This document shows positions 9,121 through 18,258 of a stretch of 64,000 nucleotides of DNA, one piece after another. The stretch is from Arthrobacter sp. M4 (GTDB lineage: Bacteria > Actinomycetota > Actinomycetes > Actinomycetales > Micrococcaceae): the NCBI RefSeq assembly GCF_020251205.1, contig NZ_JAIWYX010000001.1:310001-374000 (forward strand), in the 5' to 3' direction. Position numbers and translations under genes: made by a program. Numbering within the stretch: position 1 is the first letter of the stretch; each line of letters starts with the position of its first letter. Under the pieces are notes generated by a model that worked only from the letters and a program-made list of their open reading frames with translations, made no database searches and had not been told where the DNA came from.

Positions 9121-10575
9121 ATGGTGAGCTCCACCGAATTGACACCTGAAGAGATCCAGGCCTGCATCAAAGTCCTGACGACGATCCACGTGTATGAGGA
9201 GGAGCATCCGGACTACATCGCAGTCCGCCGGGCCACCGGCAAGATGTTCAAGGCGGTGAAGCGCCACCGCCGGAACACCAAGCGTGACCTCATCGCCGAG
9301 GCCGACCGCGCCGTTATGGCATTGACAGCCACGGCTGCTCCGGACCGCATCGACGACGAGACGCGGGGGAACAAGCTTGCGCCGTCCGCCACCGGCAAAA
9401 TCGCCGGTCACCTTATCCGATCCCGTCCCTGCTACATCTGCAAGCAGCATTACACGCAGGTGGACGCCTTCTACCACCAGCTCTGCCCCGAATGCGCCGC
9501 ATTCAGCCACAGCAAACGGGACGCACGCACCGATCTCACCGGTCGCCGCGCGCTTCTCACCGGAGGACGCGCGAAGATTGGAATGTACATAGCCCTGCGG
9601 CTGCTGCGCGACGGTGCGCACACCACCATCACCACCCGCTTCCCCAAAGACGCAGCCCGAAGATTCGCCGCCATGGAGGACAGCGCCGACTGGCTGCACC
9701 GTCTGCGCATTGTGGGCATCGACTTGCGCGATCCGTCCCAGGTCATGGCACTCACGGACTCGATCAACGACGCCGGACCGCTGGACATCATCATCAACAA
9801 CGCAGCCCAGACCGTCCGCCGTTCCGGTAACGCCTACAAGCCCTTGGTCGATGCCGAGGATGAGCCGCTACCTGCCGCACTTCTGCCCGGAAATGGTGGC
9901 CCTGAGCTTGTGACGTTTGGTCATGCCCACGACCGGCACCCACTCGCAATCGCCAACAGTGTCAGCGAACACCCCGTTTTGGCTGGCGACGCCGTTACTT
10001 CACTTGCCCTATCAACCGGTTCAGCGTCGCTGGAGCGGATTGCCTCCGGGACGGCGATCGATGCTGGTGGACTGGTTCCCGACTTGGCAACGGTCAACAG
10101 CTGGACCCAGGTGGTGGATGAGGTGGATCCGCTGGAAATGTTGGAGGTCCAGCTCTGTAATGTCACTGCTCCGTTCCTGCTGGTCAGCAGATTGCGCGGC
10201 GCGATGCGACGTTCCACCGCCCGGCGCAAGTACATCGTCAACGTCTCCGCGATGGAAGGCCAGTTCTCCCGTGCCTACAAAGGGCCAGGACACCCGCACA
10301 CCAACATGGCCAAGGCTTCGCTGAACATGATGACGCGGACAAGCGCCAAGGAAATGCTGGACAGCGATGGCATCCTGATGACGGCGGTGGATACTGGCTG
10401 GATCACCGACGAGCGTCCGCACTTCACCAAGGTTCGGTTGATGGAAGAGGGCTTCCACGCGCCGCTTGACCTGGTGGACGGTGCAGCCCGTGTTTACGAC
10501 CCCATTGTCATGGGCGAGCAAGGTGTGGACCTCTATGGAGTTTTCCTCAAGGATTACAAGCCGTCAGCCTGGTAG
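9121..10575 (+). CDS. SDR-fold protein with N-terminal zinc ribbon; catalytic Tyr replaced
   Basis: 484 aa from ATG 9121; a GTG directly after it (9124) is an alternative, and TAAAAT at 9111-9116 could be the -10 of a near-leaderless message. Three parts are visible: an N-terminal helical region (1-95), a four-cysteine ribbon (Cys104, 107, 122, 125 in CYIC and CPEC), and an SDR domain with LLTGGRAKIG (about 145-154), NNAAQT and NVSAMEG. At the usual YxxxK site the sequence is HPHTNMAKASLNM, so Lys398 is kept but Tyr is Thr394. A 120-residue insertion lies between NNAAQT and the Ser region. I recognise the family by shape only; substrate and even redox activity are unknown. Stands alone between glgC and the ATP-grasp cluster. 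Confidence 0.75.
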   Translation: MVSSTELTPEEIQACIKVLTTIHVYEEEHPDYIAVRRATGKMFKAVKRHRRNTKRDLIAEADRAVMALTATAAPDRIDDETRGNKLAPSATGKIAGHLIRSRPCYICKQHYTQVDAFYHQLCPECAAFSHSKRDARTDLTGRRALLTGGRAKIGMYIALRLLRDGAHTTITTRFPKDAARRFAAMEDSADWLHRLRIVGIDLRDPSQVMALTDSINDAGPLDIIINNAAQTVRRSGNAYKPLVDAEDEPLPAALLPGNGGPELVTFGHAHDRHPLAIANSVSEHPVLAGDAVTSLALSTGSASLERIASGTAIDAGGLVPDLATVNSWTQVVDEVDPLEMLEVQLCNVTAPFLLVSRLRGAMRRSTARRKYIVNVSAMEGQFSRAYKGPGHPHTNMAKASLNMMTRTSAKEMLDSDGILMTAVDTGWITDERPHFTKVRLMEEGFHAPLDLVDGAARVYDPIVMGEQGVDLYGVFLKDYKPSAW

Positions 10576-10589
10576 CGCCTTTTGGCGCT
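10574..10589 (+). terminator. Short hairpin at the zinc-ribbon SDR stop codon
   Basis: AGCGCC-TTTT-GGCGCT followed by TT, overlapping the TAG stop. Only six base pairs, so weak on its own; a stronger hairpin follows at 10646-10670. Confidence 0.35.
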
Positions 10590-10645
10590 TAGGCCCGTAC
10601 CGCTAACCAGCGCGGAAAGTGCCCGGCGCACGACGACGGCACGCG

Positions 10646-10670
10646 GCCGGGCGGTTCACTCCCGCCCGGC
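10646..10670. terminator. Hairpin between convergent genes
   Basis: GCCGGGCGG (10646-10654) and CCGCCCGGC (10662-10670), a perfect 9-bp stem with a 7-nt loop, between the zinc-ribbon SDR (+) and the transglutaminase-like gene (-). Could stop transcription from both sides; no T-run. Confidence 0.5.
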
Positions 10671-10720
10671 GTCGCGCCATGTCAATTTCGTCCGCACACC
10701 GTCCGCCTTGCGGATTGGCG

Positions 10721-11572
10721 CTATGCCAGCCGGGTGATTTCCACACTGACGCTCAGGCTGGAGCCGCCACCACCTGAGAGGATCCCCTTTAGCGGCGGGA
10801 CATCACGATAATCCCGACCCCTCGCAACGGTGACGTGGTAGTCACCCGCTGGCTTGTGGTTGGTTGGATCCCAGCTGCGCCATTCACCGTCCCACCATTC
10901 CAGCCACGCGTGGGACTGGCCGGCAACAGTCTCGCCGATGTCCGCCGTCGACCGCGGGTGAAGGTAACCGGACACATAACGGGCGGGAATCCCGCAACTG
11001 CGCAACGCTCCGATGGCGAGGTGGGCCAGGTCCTGGCAGACGCCCTGCCGCTGGATCCAGGCCTCCTCTGCGTTGGTAGTAACGCCCGTGGAGCCCTTCA
11101 TGTAAGTCATTTCCCCGCGCATCCAGGCGAAAATCGCCATGGCGGCCTCGTGGGGGTTCAAGCCTGCTACCACTCCTGGCACAATCCCCAGGACCTCGGA
11201 TCCGGGACCGCTAAGCCGGGACTGGGGCAGCCAGTCACTGAATTGGTTGGCGATCTCATCCGAAGAAAGGACATCCCAGCCAACGATGTCTTCCGGGACG
11301 GCCACGCGCTCCACCCGGTGAACCTCAACCGTGGTGGTGGCCAGTACCTCAAGGTGCTCGTGCGGCATCTGCATGTCGAACGCCGTCACTCGGGTTCCCC
11401 AGTAATCCCGGTAGCTGCTCACGGCCGCCTGGGAAGGAGAAACCTTGAGCGAGGACTCCAAGACCACCTGCTGTGGGTCGGTCAACGGCGTCATGCGTGC
11501 CTCGTTGTAGGAAAGCGTGACGCGGCGGTTGTACTTGTATGCGGTCCTGTGAACGATGCTCAGCCGGGTCAT
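10721..11572 (-). CDS. Transglutaminase-like cysteine peptidase-fold protein
   Basis: 283 aa; ATG 11572 overlaps the alpha-E gene stop by 4 nt (ATGA). N-terminal beta-rich bacterial transglutaminase-associated domain (about 1-90), then the transglutaminase/papain-fold core with catalytic Cys in QRQGVCQDLAHLAIG, His in GQSHAWLEWW and Asp in WDPTNHKP, so the Cys-His-Asp triad is complete. Cytoplasmic; no signal peptide. Last gene of the ATP-grasp/alpha-E/transglutaminase operon, a set repeatedly found together and proposed in comparative genomics to build or trim peptide or amide linkages. Substrate unknown. Confidence 0.85.
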   Translation of the reverse strand: MTRLSIVHRTAYKYNRRVTLSYNEARMTPLTDPQQVVLESSLKVSPSQAAVSSYRDYWGTRVTAFDMQMPHEHLEVLATTTVEVHRVERVAVPEDIVGWDVLSSDEIANQFSDWLPQSRLSGPGSEVLGIVPGVVAGLNPHEAAMAIFAWMRGEMTYMKGSTGVTTNAEEAWIQRQGVCQDLAHLAIGALRSCGIPARYVSGYLHPRSTADIGETVAGQSHAWLEWWDGEWRSWDPTNHKPAGDYHVTVARGRDYRDVPPLKGILSGGGGSSLSVSVEITRLA

Positions 11573-12495
11573 GAAACCTCTCCCACCCAGGCGAGTTCAT
11601 CGGCCTGATTGAAGTACTTACGGGTAATGGCGTCCGACGCTTGGTTGACGGCCTTCTGCACGCGTTCCATGTGCTCCGGAAGTTCAGACATCAGGTCATC
11701 GGTTCGGTGGAATTCGAGGAACGTTCGGGCCTGGCCGACGATGCGGCGGGCGTCGTTCATGAATCCAACGCGTTGCGCCGAAGGGTCCAGCTTTGCGAGG
11801 CATTCGTCCGCATCCCGCAGGGCGAACACGATGGACCGTGGGAAGAGCCTGTCCAGGAGGAGGAACTCAGCGGCGTGCTGGTCCCCGAAGGCAGCCCGGC
11901 GGGTCCGCAGGAACGACTCGTAGGCACCCGCGCAGCGAAGCATGTTCACCCAGGACATACCCGCAGAAAGAACGTCGCGTGTAGAGAGCATGCGTGCGGT
12001 CATGTCAGCCCGCTCCAGCGATCGGCCTAGGACTAGGAACAGCCAGCTTTCGTCATGGCTGACAGTCGTGTCGGCGAGACCACGCACCATGGCCGTTCGT
12101 TCCAGCACCCAGTTGCAGAACCGGTAAGTGCCAACCACATCCTTGCGGTGCTGGTTCAGCCCGTAGTACGTGGTGTTGAGGCTCTCCCACAGGCTCGACG
12201 ACACAGTTTCGCGGGCCCGCCGGGCGTTTTCGCGGGCGGCGCCCAGGGCACCGGCAATTGAGGACGCGCTAGTGCGGTCGTAGGCCAGCGCGTGCAGCAG
12301 TTCGGGCAGCCCAAATTCCTCGGCTTGTGGGCGTGCACCCATAACGGCGAGCAGTTCGCGGGCTACGCTGTTCTGTTCCTCGGCCGGGAGGTGGTTGAGG
12401 CGTTCCAGATGGACGTCCAGAATCCTGGCCGTCCCATCTGCGCGCTCAACATAGCGGCCGATCCAAAACAGTGATTCGGCAATACGGCTAAGCAT
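11569..12495 (-). CDS. Alpha-E domain-containing protein
   Basis: 308 aa, all-helical, opening MLSRIAESLFWIGRYVERAD, the hallmark start of the alpha-E family, with later conserved segments (YYGLNQHRKDVVG and FLVLGRSLERADMTARML). An excellent AGGAGG ribosome site precedes ATG 12495. No catalytic motif is known for alpha-E proteins; they occur with circularly permuted ATP-grasp and transglutaminase-like proteins, here immediately downstream of one and overlapping the other. Probably a scaffold or carrier in the same pathway; this is inference from genomic context. Confidence 0.85.
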   Translation of the reverse strand: MLSRIAESLFWIGRYVERADGTARILDVHLERLNHLPAEEQNSVARELLAVMGARPQAEEFGLPELLHALAYDRTSASSIAGALGAARENARRARETVSSSLWESLNTTYYGLNQHRKDVVGTYRFCNWVLERTAMVRGLADTTVSHDESWLFLVLGRSLERADMTARMLSTRDVLSAGMSWVNMLRCAGAYESFLRTRRAAFGDQHAAEFLLLDRLFPRSIVFALRDADECLAKLDPSAQRVGFMNDARRIVGQARTFLEFHRTDDLMSELPEHMERVQKAVNQASDAITRKYFNQADELAWVGEVS

Positions 12496-12561
12496 TCGCG
12501 GCGACCTCCTGGGCGAGCTTGGATTCTTCTTTAACGACGGCGGCGCTCACTTTAGCTGCCG

Positions 12562-14115
12562 TCACTGCTGCTCTGCCTGACGGTCGCGCCAGTTGCTTTC
12601 GACCGGCCATACCGACACGCGCTCACGGATAGTTACCGTCGGGCGCGGAAGGACCTCGGTGGGAAGAGCTGGCGAATCCGCCAGCACCCAAGTGTCCTTT
12701 GAACCGCCTCCCTGGCTGGAATTGACGATGAGCGACCCCTCCTTGAGGGCTACCCGGGTAAGCCCACCGGGAAGAACCCAGATGTCCTCACCATCGTTGA
12801 TCGCGAAGGGCCTGAGGTCCACGTGCCGGGGGCCGAACTTCTCGCCGGCCAACGTGGGAACGGTGGACAACTGCAGCACTGGCTGGGCGATCCACCCCCG
12901 AGGATCCGTCAGGATACGCTTGCGCAACGCATCGAGTTCCTGGCTGGATGCGGCGGGACCAATCACCAAGCCCTTTCCGCCCGATCCGTCGACAGGTTTG
13001 ACAACCAGTTCGTCAAGACGGTCCAGGACGTGTTCCCGGGCTTCCTTTTCCTCCAGCCGGAAGGTGTCAACGTTGGAGATGACCGGCTCCTCGCCCAGGT
13101 AGTACCGGATCAGGTCCGGCACGTAGCTGTAGACGAGCTTGTCATCTGCCACGCCGTTCCCCACGGCGTTGGCAATGGTGACTCCACCTGCCCTGGCCGC
13201 ATTGACAAGTCCGGGGCACCCCAGCATCGAGTCGGAGCGGAACTGAAGCGGGTCCAGGAAATCGTCGTCGATACGTTTGTAGATAACGTCCACGCGCTGC
13301 TCGCCGGCGGTGGTGCGCATGTAGACACGGTTACCGCGGCAGATGAGGTCGCGGCCCTCCACAAGCTCAACGCCCATGAGGCCAGCCAACAGTGTGTGCT
13401 CAAAATAGGCGCTGTTAAAGACACCCGGTGTCAGCACTACGACCGTGGGATCGTCGACGCCGGAGGGAGCGGTCTTGCGGAGTGCGGAAAGCAGGCGCCG
13501 CGGGTACTCCTCGACTGGGCGGATGTGCTGCTGGCCGAAGGCTTCCGGCAGGCCCTTGGCCATGGCGCGCCGGTTTTCCAGGACGTAACTGACACCGGAT
13601 GGGACACGGACATTGTCTTCGAGGACGCGGAACGTCCCCGCTGCATCCCGGACCACGTCGATACCCGATATGTGCACGCGGACGCCACCAGCGGGCTCGA
13701 AACCGTGCACTGCGCGGTGGAAGTGGGCGCTCGTGGTGACGATCTGGCGAGGGATAACGCCGTCCGCGACTACTGACATCTTGCCGTAGACATCGTTCAG
13801 GAACGCTTCCAGTGCGCGCACGCGCTGTGCGACGCCCCGTTCCAGCACATTCCATTCATCTGCCGGGATGATCCGCGGAACGATGTCAAGGGGAAAGGGC
13901 CGTTCCTCGCCGGCGTAGTCGAACGTGACACCCCGGTCCAGGAACGTCCTGGCCATGGAGTCGGCCCGGGCACTGACATCGGTGAGCGAAAGTTTACGCA
14001 GGGCGTCTGCAACCTGTCCGTAGGATTTTCGGGCCACCTGGCCAGGGGCAAACATCTCGTCGTAGGCGCCAGTGCGTTCGGCGGCCTCGGAGTAATCCTG
14101 GAAGAGCTCAGACAT
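12562..14115 (-). CDS. Circularly permuted type 2 ATP-grasp protein
   Basis: 517 aa from ATG 14115, giving the family-typical start MSELFQDYSEAAERTGAYDE; an in-frame ATG at 14151 has a better placed AAGGGGCGGG ribosome site and would add 12 residues. Family signatures include RIIPADEWNVLERGVAQR, GGVRVHISGIDVVRD, VLTPGVFNSAYFEH, VKPVDGSGGKGLVIGP and HVDLRPFAIND. The permuted ATP-grasp fold suggests ATP-dependent amide or peptide ligation. First gene of a three-gene unit with alpha-E and transglutaminase-like partners (67-nt gap, then ATGA overlap). Physiological product unknown. Confidence 0.87.
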   Translation of the reverse strand: MSELFQDYSEAAERTGAYDEMFAPGQVARKSYGQVADALRKLSLTDVSARADSMARTFLDRGVTFDYAGEERPFPLDIVPRIIPADEWNVLERGVAQRVRALEAFLNDVYGKMSVVADGVIPRQIVTTSAHFHRAVHGFEPAGGVRVHISGIDVVRDAAGTFRVLEDNVRVPSGVSYVLENRRAMAKGLPEAFGQQHIRPVEEYPRRLLSALRKTAPSGVDDPTVVVLTPGVFNSAYFEHTLLAGLMGVELVEGRDLICRGNRVYMRTTAGEQRVDVIYKRIDDDFLDPLQFRSDSMLGCPGLVNAARAGGVTIANAVGNGVADDKLVYSYVPDLIRYYLGEEPVISNVDTFRLEEKEAREHVLDRLDELVVKPVDGSGGKGLVIGPAASSQELDALRKRILTDPRGWIAQPVLQLSTVPTLAGEKFGPRHVDLRPFAINDGEDIWVLPGGLTRVALKEGSLIVNSSQGGGSKDTWVLADSPALPTEVLPRPTVTIRERVSVWPVESNWRDRQAEQQ

Positions 14116-14392
14116 GGGAATCAGACAATCACCTTTTTGTTTCAAAAGCATTACCCGCCCCTTGTGCGGCGGGTCGGTACCGCGCTCCCCCGCACTGGCT
14201 GGCGTCGGGGTCTGCTGGCGCTGCACGCGCCTCGCGGCGCAGCCCTCCAGGACATGGCCGACACGCCGGCACCGGGACCTGGGAAGCACTGCAACTTCCT
14301 GCAAATATACCTGCCGCGACAGGTGGTGCCGTGCCGAGCCTCCGCGGCGGCCTGTCACGCTTCATGACTTAGCCTCGTGATTAGATAACCGT
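14116..14392. other. Divergent intergenic region between ATP-grasp gene and pepN
   Basis: 277 nt with promoters expected for both directions. Apart from TTAGAT at 14381-14386, which sits 6 nt before the pepN GTG and could be its -10 box, I see no strong repeat, hairpin or small gene. Confidence 0.5.
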
Positions 14393-17038
14393 GTGCCACA
14401 TCACAACCTCACGCGAGATGAAGCCGCTGCCCGTTCGTCCACCGTACGCACGCTCAGTTACGAGGTCTCCGTGGACATCAGGGACGCCGGCAACCCCGAT
14501 ATGGCCGGCTTTCCAAGCCGTTCGGTCATCACTTTTTCTGCCGAACCCGGATCGTCCACGTTCCTGGATTTCATTTCCGAGAGCGTTCACAGCGTTTTCC
14601 TCAATGGGAAGGGCCTCCCAGTGGCGGAGGTCGTCAAAGGGTCGAGGATCCTGCTCGAAGGGCTTCAAACGGAGAACCAGGTCACCGTGACGGGTACTGC
14701 GTTGTACAGCCGTTCCGGCGAGGGGATGCATCGCTTCATCGACCCGGCGGACGGACAAGTCTACCTGTATACGCAGTATGAGCCTGCCGATGCCCGACGA
14801 GTCTTTGCGTGCTTTGAACAGCCCGACCTCAAGGCCGAATTTACCTTCCACGTCATGGCCCCGGCCGAATGGGAGGTGGCCTCCAACGGCGTCGAGGTGA
14901 ACTGTTCGCAACTGACCAGTGATCCTGCGACCAGCCGCTGGGATTTTGCCCCCACCAAACGCATATCGACGTACATCACATCGGTACTGGCGGGTCCGTA
15001 CTTCAAGGCCACTGACCATTGGAGCAGCACGCTTCAGGATGGGACCAAGCTCGAAGTTCCACTGGCTTTGTACTGCCGGGCCTCATTGCGGGACTCGTTC
15101 GACGCGGCGGAACTCTTCAAGCTGACCAAGCAGGGCCTGGATTTCTTCAACAACCTCTTCGACTACCCCTATCCGTGGGGCAAATACGACCAAGCATTTG
15201 TGCCGGAATACAATCTGGGCGCCATGGAGAATCCCGGGCTGGTGACCTTTACTGAAAAGTTTGTCTTCACCTCGCGTGCAACGGACGCCCAGTACCAAGC
15301 CCGCGCGAACACCCTCATGCACGAGATGGCGCACATGTGGTTTGGCGACCTGGTGACGATGGCCTGGTGGGATGATCTTTGGCTCAAGGAATCCTTCGCC
15401 GACTACATGGGCACACTGGGCGTGGATCGCGCGACGGACTGGGAATCCGCGTGGATTACGTTTGCCAACAAGCGCAAGGCGTGGGCCTACGTCCAGGACC
15501 AGCTCCCGACCACGCATCCCATCGTCGCGGACATCGTGGACCTGGATGCTGCCAAGCAGAACTTCGATGGCATCACATACGCCAAGGGGGCTTCTGTCCT
15601 CAAGCAACTCGTGGCTTATGTGGGATTCGACGCCTTCGTCGCCGGCTCGCGGCAATACTTCCGTGACCATGCCTTCGGAAATACTTCGCTGAATGACCTC
15701 CTAGCCGCGTTGAGCACAGCGTCCGGCCGAGACCTGGGAAGTTGGGCTGCCCAATGGCTCCAAACCTCAGGGATCTCCACGCTTGAGGCCACCATTTCCG
15801 AGAAAAATAGTCACCTCGAAGGTGTCGTGATCCGCCAAATGGCCGTAGATCCGGTCTCGGAGCTCCCTAGTCCCCGGCCGCACCGGTTGCGGATCGGGCT
15901 TTACGATTTCGACGGCGGTACCTCGGCTCCTGGTGGACCTGCCGGCCAGCTGGTCCGCACCGGCCACGTGGAGGTGGACGTGGTTGGGGATGAAACCCCC
16001 GTCCCGGAACTGGACGGCCGTACGACGCCGGCACTGCTTCTGGTCAACGACGACGATCTCAGCTACGCGAAGGTGCGGCTGGATCCAGCTTCGGAATCCA
16101 CGGTCCGCTCCACGCTGGACCGCCTTGCCGATCCAATGGCCAGGGCGCTCTGCTGGACGGCCCTCTGGGACTCGGCACGCGACGGCGTGACGGCAGCCTC
16201 GCTGTACGTCGATGCTGTGCGTCGATTCGCTCCTTCCGAAACCGGAATCGGGGTATTGCTGGCGGTTCTCGCGAACGCCGCGTCCGCCGTCGAACACTAC
16301 GTCCCGGCGGCGCAGCGCGCGGCGGTGCGGCGCGCCTTCGCTGACAGCGCTGTGGAGCAACTCCGGAAGGCCGTGCCCGGCTCGGACCGGCAGCTGGCCT
16401 GGGCGCGTACCCTGGCGGACGTCAGCCGGCACGAGAACGGACACCTGGACCTGCTGTCCGGACTCCTCGACGGAACAGAGGTGGTGGAAGGCCTGACCGT
16501 TGACGCCGAGCTTCGCTGGAGCCTTTGGCAGGCGCTGTCCGCCCACGGCGCCGCCGACATCGGGGAACTCGACGCCGAGCTGGGCCGGGACAATACTGCA
16601 TCAGGGCGAGCGGGCCATGCTACGGCTCTTGCAGCCCTGCCTGTGGCCGACATCAAGGTGGCTGCGTGGAACCGCTGCGTGGAGTCCAAAGAGCTATCCA
16701 ACGAGCTCCTCAGCGCGACGATAGTTGGCTTTATGATTGCCCCACAGGGTCTGCTGAGCCCGTTTGTGGAGCCCTACTTCGAATGCTTGGAGCGGGTCTG
16801 GTCGGAGCGGAGTATCGAGATCGCGGGGCGCATCGTTCGCGGCCTCTACCCATCGGCCCAGGATCTTGACGAGGGACGCCGGCCCGAGGAGCATCCTGTC
16901 CTGCTGCGGACAGACGACTGGCTCGACAGCCACAGGGATGCATCCAAAGCGCTCCGCCGCATTGTCATAGAACAGCGCAGCCACCTGCTGCGGGCCTTGA
17001 ATGCCCAGGCGACAGGGTTCGCGGCCCCGATGGGATAG
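14393..17038 (+). CDS. pepN: Aminopeptidase N (M1 family zinc metallopeptidase)
   Basis: 881 aa from GTG 14393 (VPHHNLTRDEAAARSS). N-terminal beta domain, exopeptidase motif GAMEN at 276-280, zinc site HEMAH at 310-314 with the third ligand Glu333 in LWLKESFADYMG, and a long ERAP1-like helical C-terminal domain. Removes N-terminal residues from peptides in the cytosol. No ribosome site is visible while a -10-like TTAGAT lies 6 nt upstream, consistent with a leaderless transcript. Monocistronic: the next gene is convergent with only 38 nt between stops and no clear terminator. Confidence 0.95.
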   Translation: MPHHNLTRDEAAARSSTVRTLSYEVSVDIRDAGNPDMAGFPSRSVITFSAEPGSSTFLDFISESVHSVFLNGKGLPVAEVVKGSRILLEGLQTENQVTVTGTALYSRSGEGMHRFIDPADGQVYLYTQYEPADARRVFACFEQPDLKAEFTFHVMAPAEWEVASNGVEVNCSQLTSDPATSRWDFAPTKRISTYITSVLAGPYFKATDHWSSTLQDGTKLEVPLALYCRASLRDSFDAAELFKLTKQGLDFFNNLFDYPYPWGKYDQAFVPEYNLGAMENPGLVTFTEKFVFTSRATDAQYQARANTLMHEMAHMWFGDLVTMAWWDDLWLKESFADYMGTLGVDRATDWESAWITFANKRKAWAYVQDQLPTTHPIVADIVDLDAAKQNFDGITYAKGASVLKQLVAYVGFDAFVAGSRQYFRDHAFGNTSLNDLLAALSTASGRDLGSWAAQWLQTSGISTLEATISEKNSHLEGVVIRQMAVDPVSELPSPRPHRLRIGLYDFDGGTSAPGGPAGQLVRTGHVEVDVVGDETPVPELDGRTTPALLLVNDDDLSYAKVRLDPASESTVRSTLDRLADPMARALCWTALWDSARDGVTAASLYVDAVRRFAPSETGIGVLLAVLANAASAVEHYVPAAQRAAVRRAFADSAVEQLRKAVPGSDRQLAWARTLADVSRHENGHLDLLSGLLDGTEVVEGLTVDAELRWSLWQALSAHGAADIGELDAELGRDNTASGRAGHATALAALPVADIKVAAWNRCVESKELSNELLSATIVGFMIAPQGLLSPFVEPYFECLERVWSERSIEIAGRIVRGLYPSAQDLDEGRRPEEHPVLLRTDDWLDSHRDASKALRRIVIEQRSHLLRALNAQATGFAAPMG

Positions 17039-17076
17039 CTTCGCGTCCGGATGTGCACCGACCGCGACGGGGCCCG

Positions 17077-18168
17077 TTACGGGATCCTGTGCAGCCATTC
17101 CTCCGTGCCGAACTTGGTGGCGACCCGGTCACGTGCAGCGCTGAGTTCTGTCTCCGTCAGGCGTGATTCCACGGCCCCGTAGCGGTCCATAAAGACTTCC
17201 TGCATCGCAGCGATGATGGCCTCACGGGCCAGGCCGGTCTGCCGTCGCAGGGGGTCCACGCGCTTTTTGGCGCTGCGGGTACCCTTGTCCGAAAGTTTCT
17301 CCTTGCCGATCCGCAGAACCTCCACCATCTTGGCGGCATCGATGTCGTAGCTCATGGTGACGTGATGCAGCATGCCGCCATTGGCGAGTCGCTTTTGCGC
17401 CGCCCCGCCGATCTTGCCGTGTTCGGTGGCAATGTCATTCAAGGGCACGTAAAACGCGGAGATGCCCAGTTTCTCCAAGGCTGCCATGACCCAGGCGTCA
17501 AGGTAGGCATAGGAGTCCGCGAAGCTGATCCCGTCCACCAGCGTCTGTGGCAGGTAGAGCGAGTACGTGATGCAGTTTCCGGCTTCCATAAACATGGCTC
17601 CCCCGCCGCTGATCCGGCGGACCACGGTCACGCCGTGACGCTGCACTCCGTCGGCGTCCACTTCGTTACGGAAGGATTGGAAGCTGCCGATAATCACTGA
17701 CGGTTCTTCCCAGTCCCAGAACCTCAGTGTGGGGTTGCGCCGCCCTGCCCCTACCTCCTCGGTGAGTACCTCGTCCAGGGCAACGTTGATGTGGGTTGGC
17801 AGCACCGACGGCGGAATGACCTCCCACTGATGGTCGGCCCAGCCGCTCGCCTTGGACAATGCGCGGCGGACAGCCACAGCAATGGCGGAAGCAGAGAAGC
17901 CAAACAGCATGGCGTCATCCGGCAGGGCGTCTTCGATAGCGGCTGCCATCTCCGACGGCGGAGTGTCCTCCCGCAGTCCGGACAGGGCCCGGTTGATGTC
18001 GTCCAGGGCGTCGTCGGGTTCGAGAAAGAAGTCACCGCTCACTGACACGTTCCGGAGCCGCCCACCATCGATGTCGAGATCCACAACGACGAGCTTCCCA
18101 CCATGCACCTTGTATTCACCGTGAAGTCGGGGAATCGGAGGATGTTGGCTTTCTTCAGACGGCGTCAT
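17077..18168 (-). CDS. Lipoate-protein ligase A family protein with accessory domain at the N-terminus
   Basis: 363 aa from ATG 18168; an upstream in-frame GTG (18192) lies within the rpmE2 terminator hairpin and is rejected as start. Residues about 10-85 look like the small LplA accessory domain (GGKLVVVDLDIDGGRL, PDDALDDINRAL), which in E. coli LplA is C-terminal. The catalytic LplA/BirA-fold domain follows with VVRRISGGGAMFMEAG (nucleotide site) and HGKIGGAAQKR, carrying the lysine used for acyl-adenylate binding. It should activate lipoate or octanoate and attach it to E2 or GcvH lysines, or be an amidotransferase of the same fold. Downstream of rpmE2 but separated by a terminator. Confidence 0.82.
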   Translation of the reverse strand: MTPSEESQHPPIPRLHGEYKVHGGKLVVVDLDIDGGRLRNVSVSGDFFLEPDDALDDINRALSGLREDTPPSEMAAAIEDALPDDAMLFGFSASAIAVAVRRALSKASGWADHQWEVIPPSVLPTHINVALDEVLTEEVGAGRRNPTLRFWDWEEPSVIIGSFQSFRNEVDADGVQRHGVTVVRRISGGGAMFMEAGNCITYSLYLPQTLVDGISFADSYAYLDAWVMAALEKLGISAFYVPLNDIATEHGKIGGAAQKRLANGGMLHHVTMSYDIDAAKMVEVLRIGKEKLSDKGTRSAKKRVDPLRRQTGLAREAIIAAMQEVFMDRYGAVESRLTETELSAARDRVATKFGTEEWLHRIP

Positions 18169-18191
18169 GGGCTCAATCTTGCCCGAAAACA

Positions 18192-18235
18192 CGCATGCCC
18201 GCAGCCGCCGGATATACCGGCAGTGCGGGCATGCG
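18192..18235 (-). terminator. Terminator of rpmE2
   Basis: CGCATGCCCGC (18192-18202) pairs with GCGGGCATGCG (18225-18235), with an inner GCCGG/CCGGC. On the minus strand it starts about 24 nt after the rpmE2 stop and is followed by GTTTT just beyond its end. It separates rpmE2 from the lipoate-ligase-like gene. Confidence 0.75.
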
Positions 18236-18258
18236 CCAAAATCTTGGTGAGAAGCGTT

